Positions 16,458-23,315 of a stretch of 64,000 nucleotides of DNA are shown here, one piece after another. The DNA comes from Mumia flava. GTDB taxonomy: Bacteria > Actinomycetota > Actinomycetes > Propionibacteriales > Nocardioidaceae. Every line of letters begins with the position of its first letter. Position 1 is the first letter of the stretch. The stretch spans positions 1,798,001 to 1,862,000 of the forward strand of contig NZ_PGEZ01000001.1 in NCBI RefSeq assembly GCF_002797495.1. The letters run 5' to 3'. Position numbers and translations under genes: made by a program. The notes below the pieces were generated by a model. The model made no database searches and was not told where the DNA came from. It saw nothing but the letters and a program-made list of their open reading frames with translations.

Positions 16458-17624
16458 ATGCGTTTCGCGACGAGTCCGACGAGCACCGAGCACCGCCGCA
16501 GGGCAGCAGCGATCCTGGCGAGCGCCGGCCTGATGGCCGGCTCGGCGGGCGTGGTCGTCGCGGTCGCCGGTGCGCCCGCCCAGGCGGCGGAGGTCACCGG
16601 TGACTTCGACTACCTCTGCGCCACGGATGCGGCCGGGCTCGATCTCGGGGTCCAGGACGTCGGCGTCGAGGCGGTCGTCGACCTGCCCGAGTCCGTCTCG
16701 CCGGGGTCGGTGATCGCGGCGAGACAGACGACGATCACGTTGACGCTGCCCGAGCTCCTCCGCAACGCCACGTACGTCCTGCTCGGTGCGCGCTCGGTCG
16801 CCGGCTACTCCGACGACGCGGCGGTCGCGCTGTCCGACTCGGGCACCTACAGCGAGTCGGTTCCGATCGCGAACCTGAGCGCGAGCGACGTCCCGGTGCC
16901 GCCGAACGTCGGCGACGCCTGGATCATCCCGACGACCGGGGACGTCCCCGCGATCGACCTTCCCGGCGACATCTCCGGCACCGCCACCGTCGCGATGCCG
17001 GCGGCCTTCACCGTGGCGGCGACGCTGTACTCAGGGCCCGACAACACCGGCGACATGATCGGCGGTCCGGACGGCGTCACGATGGACTGCACGATCGAGT
17101 CCAGCGACCCGACGCTGGCGACGATCCCCATCACGGACGCGACGGAGCCCACCACCGAGCCCACCACGGAACCGACGACGGAGCCCACCACGGAACCGAC
17201 GACCGAACCCACCACCGAACCCACCACCGAACCCACCACCGAACCCACCACCGAACCCACCACCGAACCCACCACCGAACCCACCACCGAACCCACGACC
17301 GAGCCCACCACGGAACCCACGGACTCCCCGACGACTGCTCCGACCACCGCGCCCTCGGACTCCCCGACGACTGCTCCGACCACCCCGCCGGCGACCAGGC
17401 CGACCGCGACCGACGTGCCCCCGCCGCCCACGCAGAGCGACGGCGGCTCCGGCGTCAGCGGCGCCGCCGGGAGCTACCCGGTCCCGATCGCCGTGCCGGC
17501 GGGCATGAGCGGTCCGGCCACGCCCGAGGGCACCACGCGGTACGGTCTGGCGGGTGCACTCGGGGTCCTCGGCATCGCGCTGCTCGTCGGCGCCGCACTC
17601 CTCGGACGTCCGCTCCGCCGGTGA
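16458..17624 (+). CDS. DUF6801 cell-surface protein with Glu-Pro-Thr-Thr stalk
   Basis: 388 aa. A signal peptide (residues 1-42, ending APAQAAE) is followed by a DUF6801 domain (about 43-225: FDYLCATDAAGLDLG, TITLTLPELLRNATYVLL, AGYSDDAAV, MDCTIES). A stalk of 15 EPT(T/D) units then runs about residues 230-290, then a Pro/Thr tail and a membrane helix YGLAGALGVLGIALLVGAALL ending LGRPLRR. This is the layout of a wall-anchored protein, but no LPXTG or LAXTG is present before the helix. A sortase gene follows after 7 bp. A paralogue without stalk is at 26228-27460. Function of DUF6801 is unknown. Confidence 0.85.
   Translation: MRFATSPTSTEHRRRAAAILASAGLMAGSAGVVVAVAGAPAQAAEVTGDFDYLCATDAAGLDLGVQDVGVEAVVDLPESVSPGSVIAARQTTITLTLPELLRNATYVLLGARSVAGYSDDAAVALSDSGTYSESVPIANLSASDVPVPPNVGDAWIIPTTGDVPAIDLPGDISGTATVAMPAAFTVAATLYSGPDNTGDMIGGPDGVTMDCTIESSDPTLATIPITDATEPTTEPTTEPTTEPTTEPTTEPTTEPTTEPTTEPTTEPTTEPTTEPTTEPTTEPTTEPTDSPTTAPTTAPSDSPTTAPTTPPATRPTATDVPPPPTQSDGGSGVSGAAGSYPVPIAVPAGMSGPATPEGTTRYGLAGALGVLGIALLVGAALLGRPLRR
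17145..17324 (+). repeat. 12-bp coding tandem repeat (15 EPTT units)
   Basis: Fifteen 12-bp units of type GAACCCACCACC, in frame, encode the Glu-Pro-Thr-Thr stalk. Central units are identical at the DNA level, so copy number is probably variable by slippage or recombination. Confidence 0.9.
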
Positions 17625-17631
17625 GGAACCG

Positions 17632-18291
17632 ATGACCGGCTCGGCCGCGCCCCTCGACCCGCAGGCTTCCTCCCGCCGCTGGGTGGCGTGGGGCGTCGGC
17701 TCGGTGCTGCTCGTCGCCGCGATCCTGATCGCGCTCGGAGTGGGACGCGCCGACCCGGGTGCAACCGGTGCGTCCGGCCCTCGCGCGGCCTCGGGGCCGG
17801 TCCTTGCCGCGGGCGCTCTCCAGGGCTCGGCCGACCGGGTGGGCACGCGGCCGGCCCGGATCGCGATCCCCGCGATCGACGTCGACGCCCAGGTCACCGA
17901 CGTCGGTACGGACGCACGCGTGCTCGAGATCCCCGCCCGGCCGTGGATCGTCGGGTGGTGGCGCGACGGGATGGGCGCGGGCAGCATCCGTGGCGCCACG
18001 GTGCTCGCGGCCCACCTGGACTCGGCGGTCTACGGGCCCGGGCCGTTCACCCGCGTCGGGCAGCTGCAGCGCGGCGACGCGATGACGATCCGCGACATCA
18101 ACGCGGGCGAGCACGCCTACCGGGTCGCCTCGGTGAGGATGTACGACAAGACGACCCTGCCGTACGAGCGGCTGTTCGACCAGTCCGGGCGCCAGAAGGT
18201 CGTGCTGGTGACCTGCGGCGGCGCGTACGACGAGCAGGACGGCTGGGACTCGAACGTCGTCGTCACGTTCGTCCCCCGGACCGAGACCTGA
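17632..18291 (+). CDS. Class E/F-like sortase, catalytic arginine position altered
   Basis: 219 aa. One N-terminal membrane helix (about 18-38) anchors an extracytoplasmic sortase fold: ARIAIPAIDVDAQV, the catalytic histidine in VLAAHLDS (His128) and the nucleophile in VLVTCGGAYD (Cys195). Sortases join a surface-protein sorting signal to the peptidoglycan precursor. In class F enzymes a YRDN-like motif after the cysteine supplies the catalytic arginine; here the equivalent position reads GWDSNVVVTF, without arginine. GAGGA lies 6 nt before the ATG, and the gene is 7 bp after the DUF6801 protein, its likely substrate. It converges on the siderophore permease gene. Confidence 0.85.
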   Translation: MTGSAAPLDPQASSRRWVAWGVGSVLLVAAILIALGVGRADPGATGASGPRAASGPVLAAGALQGSADRVGTRPARIAIPAIDVDAQVTDVGTDARVLEIPARPWIVGWWRDGMGAGSIRGATVLAAHLDSAVYGPGPFTRVGQLQRGDAMTIRDINAGEHAYRVASVRMYDKTTLPYERLFDQSGRQKVVLVTCGGAYDEQDGWDSNVVVTFVPRTET

Positions 18292-18321
18292 CGGGCCGCG
18301 ACCTCCTGCCGGATCGGGCGG

Positions 18322-20418
18322 TCAGCGGACCGGGCGCCGGCTGCGGTGCAGGAGGTAGAAGAAGTACGGGGCGCCGACCAACGCGGTCAGCAGGCTGGCG
18401 GAGAGCTGCGTCGGTGCGGCGATCGTGCGACCCAGCGTGTCCGCGAGCACGAGCAGGCACGCGCCGAGGAGGGCGGCGGTCGGGATCACCCAGCGGTGGC
18501 GCCGGCCCACCAGGGCGCGGGCGGCGTGCGGGGCGACCAGTCCGACGAACGCGACCAGCCCGATCGCCGCGACCGCGACCGCGGTGAGCAGCACCGCACA
18601 GCCCAGCAGCGCGAATCGCGCGTGGGCCGGCCGGACCCCGAGCACCCGCGGCGTGTCCTCGTCCACGGACAGCAGGTCGAGCCGCCGGTAGCCGATCATC
18701 GCCGCCGGCACGAGCACGGCGCAGCCGATCATCAGCGGCACCAGGTGCTCGTACGTGCGGCCGTAGGTGGAGCCGGACAGCCAGACCAGCGCCTTCGAGG
18801 CGCTCCACGGGTCGGTCGTCACGATCAGCAGCCGCACGATCGCCTCGGCCGCGAACGAGACGCCGACACCGACGAGGACCAGCCGGTCCGTGGCGAACCC
18901 ACCACGGGCGGCGAGCCCGAACACGATCACCGCAGCGATCAGCGCGCCCACGCCGGCGGCACCGACGAGCACCCAGAACCCCGCCAGGGGCACGAACGTC
19001 ACGACCAGCACCGCGCCGACGGACGCGCCGCCGGAGACGCCGATGATCGCCGGGTCGGCGAGCGGGTTGCGGGACACGCCCTGGATGATCGTGCCGGCGA
19101 CCGCGAGCGCGATCCCCGCCAGGATCGCGGCGACCACCCTCGGGACCCGCGCCCCCATCACGCTGGTGACGACCGGTCCTGCCTGACCGGACAGCCAGTT
19201 GGCGACGTCGCCCAGCAGGAACATCCGGTCGCCGATCAGCACGGCTCCGACGGCGAGCCCGAGCAGCGCGACGACGAGCAGGGCGACGAGCCCGCCGGGG
19301 TGGCGGACGCCGACGCCGCGGACGTCGAGTGCGTTGCCGGCGTCGTCCAGACGCGTGGCGCGGAGCCGGAAGGCGAACCAGACGAGCACGACGGCGCCCA
19401 GCAGGGACGTGACGACTCCCGTCGGCACCTCGACGGCGCGCTGCGCACCGAAGATGGCACGGACCGCGACGTCCGCCGCGAGGACCACGACGACACCGGC
19501 CAGACCGGAGACGCCGATCAGCGCGGCGTGCCGGTGCAGGCCTCGGATCCGGGGCGCGAGCAGCCGCACCAGCGCGGGGGCCGCGAGCCCGACGAACCCG
19601 ATCGGACCGGTCAGCGTGACCGCGGCCGCCGACAGCGCGACCGCGGTGAGGAGGACCTGGATCTGCGTCGTCCGGACCGGCACGCCGACGGTACGGGCGG
19701 CGTCGTCGCCCAGCGCCATCACGTCGAGCCGGCGGGCGAACAGGACGAGCACGAGCATCCCGGCCACGACCAGCGGCACCATCAGCGTGACGGCGTCGAA
19801 ACCGTTCTGGCCGAGCATGCCCGCCTCCCACGCCTGCAGCCCCTGGGACTCCATCGGGTTGAGGATGATCAGCGTGGTGGCCACGGAGCGCAGCACCATC
19901 GCGACGACGGTGCCGGCCAGGACCAGGCGGACCGTTCCGTAGTCCGTGCCCGCCAGCGCGAAGACGACCGCGGCGGCGGCGAGTCCCCCGATGAACGCGA
20001 TCGCCAGGTCACCGAAGACGACGGCCGGGATCCCGACGGTCGCGGCGAACGTCAGCGCGAGGAACGCACCCGCGTTCACGGCCAGCGTGTCGGGAGAGGC
20101 CAGGATGTTGCGGGAGATCGACTGGAGCACGCAGCCGGCCGCGCCGAGGGCGACGCCGACGAGGACGCCCGCCGCGACCCGCGGCAGCCGCGAGTCGACG
20201 ATCACGGCCGCCGCCTGCGCGTCGGCGGACCCGGACAGCCATGCCCACAGCTCGGTCACGCCGACGGTCGCGGTGCCCTGGACGACGTCGATCGCCGCGA
20301 GGACGACGATCGCCGCGAGCAGACCCGCGACGAGGAGGACGAGCCCCACCGGGCCGCCGCGCCGACCGTCGGCAGGCACGCCTGCGGGCGGTACGGTCGG
20401 CTGCGCGGTGAGGCTCAT
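18322..20418 (-). CDS. Fused iron-siderophore ABC permease (FhuB-type FepD-FepG fusion)
   Basis: 698 aa, twice the size of a normal FecCD permease. Two homologous halves of about ten helices each carry the family signatures: SRLPRVAAGVLVGVALGAAG and RVPRVVAAILAGIALAVAG, then SRNILASPDTLAVNAGA and SRNPLADPAIIGVSGGA, and GPIGFVGLAAPALVR and GLVAFVGLVAPHAAR. Such fusions occur in FhuB. It forms the membrane channel for a ferric siderophore. It is third in an operon after the ATPase and binding protein. The substrate cannot be told from sequence. Confidence 0.93.
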   Translation of the reverse strand: MSLTAQPTVPPAGVPADGRRGGPVGLVLLVAGLLAAIVVLAAIDVVQGTATVGVTELWAWLSGSADAQAAAVIVDSRLPRVAAGVLVGVALGAAGCVLQSISRNILASPDTLAVNAGAFLALTFAATVGIPAVVFGDLAIAFIGGLAAAAVVFALAGTDYGTVRLVLAGTVVAMVLRSVATTLIILNPMESQGLQAWEAGMLGQNGFDAVTLMVPLVVAGMLVLVLFARRLDVMALGDDAARTVGVPVRTTQIQVLLTAVALSAAAVTLTGPIGFVGLAAPALVRLLAPRIRGLHRHAALIGVSGLAGVVVVLAADVAVRAIFGAQRAVEVPTGVVTSLLGAVVLVWFAFRLRATRLDDAGNALDVRGVGVRHPGGLVALLVVALLGLAVGAVLIGDRMFLLGDVANWLSGQAGPVVTSVMGARVPRVVAAILAGIALAVAGTIIQGVSRNPLADPAIIGVSGGASVGAVLVVTFVPLAGFWVLVGAAGVGALIAAVIVFGLAARGGFATDRLVLVGVGVSFAAEAIVRLLIVTTDPWSASKALVWLSGSTYGRTYEHLVPLMIGCAVLVPAAMIGYRRLDLLSVDEDTPRVLGVRPAHARFALLGCAVLLTAVAVAAIGLVAFVGLVAPHAARALVGRRHRWVIPTAALLGACLLVLADTLGRTIAAPTQLSASLLTALVGAPYFFYLLHRSRRPVR

Positions 20419-20471
20419 CGTCGTTGCGTTCCTTCGTCGGATCGGGCCGTGTCGAGCTCAGCTGGGCCGGG

Positions 20472-21461
20472 TCAGGAGACCGTGTCGACCGCGGCCTCGA
20501 CGAGTCGGGTCATCGAGGCCGGGCCGCCGAACATCCAGATGCCGTCCGGGAACCGCGTCACCTGACCGGCCTCGACGAAGGGCAGCGACGTCCACACCTT
20601 GTTGTCCGCGAGCGCGTCGGTGTAGACGTCGCCCTCGCTCTCGGAGGTGTAGTACCAGTAGAGCGTGTCGTCGCCGAGCTTCGTCAGCCCCTCGACGTCG
20701 GTCGCGCCGAGACCGTAGCCCGGGTCGCCCTCGATCCCCGGGATCTCGCTCCACGCGCTCGACAGCCCGATCTCGGAGAAGACCGCTCCGACGAGCGACG
20801 TCTCGGTGAACGGCCGGATGGAGACCGCGTCGCCGGTGTCGTACGCGTCGCTGAACGCCACCGCGGCGCCCTCGGCTCCGGCGTCGCTGATCGCCTGCTG
20901 GGCGTCGGCGAGGGTGGCGTCGAAGTCGGAGCGCAGGTCGGCGGCCTCGTCGGTCGTTCCGGTGACCTCGGCGACGAGGTCGACGTTGTCCCACATCCGG
21001 GCGATCTGGTCGGCGGCGTCGCCGCCGGCCACCACGACGACCGGCGTGGTCTCCTCGATCTGCTTCATGGCGTCGCCGGCGAGCTGGTCGGTGACGAACA
21101 GGACGTCCAGGTCGAGCGAGGCGACGGTGTCGATGCTCGGCTCGCCCCGGGTGCCCAGGTCGGTGACGTCGTCGCCGAGCTCCACGGACGTGTCCCAGGT
21201 CTCGAAGCCGGAGATGTCGGAGACGCCGACGGGCTGGACGCCGAGGGAGACCAGGTACTCGGCGACGTTCCACTCCGTGACGCCGACGCGGGTGGCGGGG
21301 CCGTCCAGCGTGATCTCTTCGCCGCGGACGTCGGTGACGGTGATCGGCTCGGACGACGAGGCGTCCTCGTCGCCACCGGCCTCTTCTGTGGTGCCGCAGG
21401 CGGCCAGCGCGAGGGCGGCGGCTGCCGACGCGACGGTGGCGAGCGTACGGGTGGTCTTCAC
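20472..21461 (-). CDS. Iron-siderophore binding lipoprotein
   Basis: 329 aa from a GTG with GAGGAG upstream. A lipoprotein signal ends in the lipobox LALAACG (Cys22), so it is tethered to the outer membrane face. The mature part is a FepB/FecB-type type III binding protein: ITVTDVRGEEITLDGPATRV, VGVSDISGFETW, GEPSIDTVASLDLDVLFV and SLPFVEAGQVTRFPDGIWMF. It captures ferric siderophore for the fused permease. It lies between the ATPase gene (91 bp upstream) and the permease gene (53 bp downstream) in one operon. Confidence 0.93.
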   Translation of the reverse strand: MKTTRTLATVASAAAALALAACGTTEEAGGDEDASSSEPITVTDVRGEEITLDGPATRVGVTEWNVAEYLVSLGVQPVGVSDISGFETWDTSVELGDDVTDLGTRGEPSIDTVASLDLDVLFVTDQLAGDAMKQIEETTPVVVVAGGDAADQIARMWDNVDLVAEVTGTTDEAADLRSDFDATLADAQQAISDAGAEGAAVAFSDAYDTGDAVSIRPFTETSLVGAVFSEIGLSSAWSEIPGIEGDPGYGLGATDVEGLTKLGDDTLYWYYTSESEGDVYTDALADNKVWTSLPFVEAGQVTRFPDGIWMFGGPASMTRLVEAAVDTVS

Positions 21462-21552
21462 TGGAGGTTCTCCTCGGATCGGTCGTGCTCGGTCAGGGGG
21501 AGGGTCGTGGGGCGGGTCGCCAGGCAGCCGCGGCTCGGCTCCGGGATCGGCG

Positions 21553-22377
21553 TCAGCCGATCGGCGCGCGGCCGTGGTGGCGCGCGCGAGCCCGCGTCCG
21601 CAGGAGCCCGTCGTGCGGGTCTGTGTGGACGTCGACCGTGACGCCGTACGCGGGTGAGAGCAGCTCGGTGGTGAGCACGTCCGCCGGCGTCCCGACCGCC
21701 ACCACGCGACCCTCGACCAGCAGGACGACCTCGTCGGCGACGGCGGCGGCCTGATCGAGGTCGTGCAGCACGATCCCGACGGCGATGCCGTGCTGGTCGG
21801 CGAGGTCGCGGACGATGTCGAGCAGCTCGACCTGGTAGCGCAGGTCGAGATAGGTGGTGGGCTCGTCGAGGAGCAGCACGGGGGTGTCCTGCGCCAGGCA
21901 GCTCGCGAGCCAGACCCGCTGGAGCTGACCGCCGGACAGCCGGTCGACCGGACGGTCGGCGAGGTCGCCGACGCCGGTCATCTCCATCGCACGGAGCACG
22001 ACCTCCGGGCCGTCGGGATCGCCACCGCCCCACCGCTTCGAGTGCGGGTGCCGGCCGTACTCGACGACCTCCCGCACGGTCACCCCGCCCGGTGCCGACC
22101 TCGACTGCGAGAGGAGGGTCAGCCGGGTGGCCACCTCGCGCGGACGCAGGTCCGTGATCGCCGCGCCGTCGGCCAGCTCCACCCGCCCGGCCGCGGCGGG
22201 GTGGAGAGCGGCGAGCGTGCGGAGCAGGGTCGACTTGCCGCTGCCGTTCGGCCCGATCAGAGCCGTGACGCGGCCCGGCACGAGCGCGACGTCGACATCG
22301 TCCACCACGACGGTCGGGCCGTACGCGGCGCGCACGCCCGTCCCGCGCAGCTGAGGTGCTCCCGCTCCGTTCTCCAC
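21553..22377 (-). CDS. Iron-siderophore ABC transporter ATPase
   Basis: 274 aa. All ABC motifs are present: Walker A GPNGSGKST, Q-loop LLSQSR, signature LSGGQLQRVWLA, Walker B VLLLDEPTTYLDL and H-loop VLHDLDQAA. The LDEPTTYLD form is typical of the FecE/FhuC branch. A TTG at 22386 is also in frame but lies inside the iron box; GTG 22377 follows TACCTT by 7 nt and is preferred as a leaderless start. First gene of the operon ATPase - binding protein - fused permease. Confidence 0.93.
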   Translation of the reverse strand: MENGAGAPQLRGTGVRAAYGPTVVVDDVDVALVPGRVTALIGPNGSGKSTLLRTLAALHPAAAGRVELADGAAITDLRPREVATRLTLLSQSRSAPGGVTVREVVEYGRHPHSKRWGGGDPDGPEVVLRAMEMTGVGDLADRPVDRLSGGQLQRVWLASCLAQDTPVLLLDEPTTYLDLRYQVELLDIVRDLADQHGIAVGIVLHDLDQAAAVADEVVLLVEGRVVAVGTPADVLTTELLSPAYGVTVDVHTDPHDGLLRTRARARHHGRAPIG

Positions 22378-22383
22378 GCAAAC

Positions 22384-22402
22384 CAAGGTAAGGCATACCT
22401 AC
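22384..22402. promoter_or_regulatory. DtxR/IdeR iron box
   Basis: CAAGGTAAGGCATACCTAC fits the IdeR/DtxR consensus TWAGGTWAGSCTWACCTWA with intact AGGT and ACCT arms. It overlaps the predicted -10 TACCTT (22390-22385, minus) of the siderophore operon, so iron-loaded repressor would block transcription. Confidence 0.85.
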
Positions 22403-22493
22403 CCGCGTTGAGAACCAGGGTGACGCGTTCGACTCGCCTGCATCGATCCCCACACCTTCGGACGGTCGACACCCGAACGCAACGTGGACGCCC

Positions 22494-22499
22494 TAGGCT
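22494..22499 (+). promoter_or_regulatory. -10 box of the HAD-GH65 operon (leaderless)
   Basis: TAGGCT followed by exactly 6 nt and GTG 22506. The intervening CGGAGG resembles a ribosome site but touches the start codon, too close to work as one. Confidence 0.6.
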
Positions 22500-22505
22500 C
22501 GGAGG

Positions 22506-23315
22506 GTGACTGATTCGCCGCAGCCACCCCCTGCCGTCGTCCACGCCGTCCTGTTCGATCTCGACGGTGTGCTGACCCCGACCGCCGAGGTCCACATGCG
22601 CGCCTGGGCGGCCCTGTTCACCGACTACCTCGGGCGTCGCGGCCTCACGCCCGACTACACCGACGACGACTACTTCGCCTACGTCGACGGCAAGCCGCGC
22701 TACGACGGCGTACGGTCGCTGCTCGCGTCCCGAGGGGTCACGCTCCCCGAGGGCGACCCGACGGACCCGCCCACGGCCGAGACGGTCTGCGGGCTCGGCA
22801 ACCGCAAGAACGCCGAGTTCGCCACCCTGCTCGCCACCGAGGGCGTCGCCGCGTACCCGGGCTCGGTGGCGCTGCTCGACGACCTCGAGACGCGGGGGAT
22901 CGCGATGGCGGTGGTGTCGAGCTCGGCGAACGCGCGCGACGTGCTCGCTGCCGCCGGGCTCGGCGACCGCTTCGGGGTCGTCGTGGACGGTCTCGTCGCA
23001 CGCGAGCACGCCATCGCGGGCAAGCCCGCGCCGGACACCTACGCGTACGGGGCCGCACAGCTCGGCGTCCCGAGCCGCGCGTCCGTGGTGGTCGAGGATG
23101 CGGTCTCCGGCGTGCAGGCCGGCGCCGCCGGAGACTTCGCGCTGGTCGTCGGGGTCGACCGGGGGGCGGGTGCCGACGTGCTCCGCTCGCACGGCGCCGA
23201 CGTCGTCGTCACGGACCTGGCCGAGCTGGTCGGCGTGCTGGGGGTCTCGATCGCTCGCCCCGCTCGCGGCTCGACCGACGACGGCACCGACGACCGCAGC
23301 GGAGGTGCCGCATGA
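22506..23315 (+). CDS. HAD-family beta-phosphoglucomutase-like hydrolase
   Basis: 269 aa. HAD motif I is VLFDLDGVLTPT (nucleophile Asp in DLDG), motif II VVSSSANA, the lysine AIAGKPAPDTY and motif IV VVVEDAVSGVQAGAAG. Together with the KPAPDTY and cap-domain pattern this is the beta-phosphoglucomutase branch, which interconverts beta-glucose 1-phosphate and glucose 6-phosphate. The next gene, a GH65 phosphorylase overlapping by ATGA, would supply beta-glucose 1-phosphate, so the two form one pathway. The last about 25 residues (VSIARPARGST and on) are encoded by a copy of the local intergenic repeat and are probably a neutral tail. Confidence 0.88.
   Translation: MTDSPQPPPAVVHAVLFDLDGVLTPTAEVHMRAWAALFTDYLGRRGLTPDYTDDDYFAYVDGKPRYDGVRSLLASRGVTLPEGDPTDPPTAETVCGLGNRKNAEFATLLATEGVAAYPGSVALLDDLETRGIAMAVVSSSANARDVLAAAGLGDRFGVVVDGLVAREHAIAGKPAPDTYAYGAAQLGVPSRASVVVEDAVSGVQAGAAGDFALVVGVDRGAGADVLRSHGADVVVTDLAELVGVLGVSIARPARGSTDDGTDDRSGGAA
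23242..23276 (+). repeat. Intergenic repeat unit read as coding sequence
   Basis: GGTCTCGATCGCTCG followed by CCCCGCTCGCGGCTCGACC matches the dispersed unit found in noncoding DNA at 25814 and 31494 with about two differences. Here it is inside the 3' end of the HAD gene. Confidence 0.75.

Noticed and set aside
16847-17431. 194-codon minus-strand frame with VGSV repeats opposite the EPTT stalk
   Set aside because: A mirror of the 12-bp coding repeat; no start signal, and the plus-strand protein has a signal peptide and membrane anchor.
22378-22386. TTG start for the siderophore ATPase
   Set aside because: It lies in the iron box and promoter; GTG 22377 fits the leaderless spacing.
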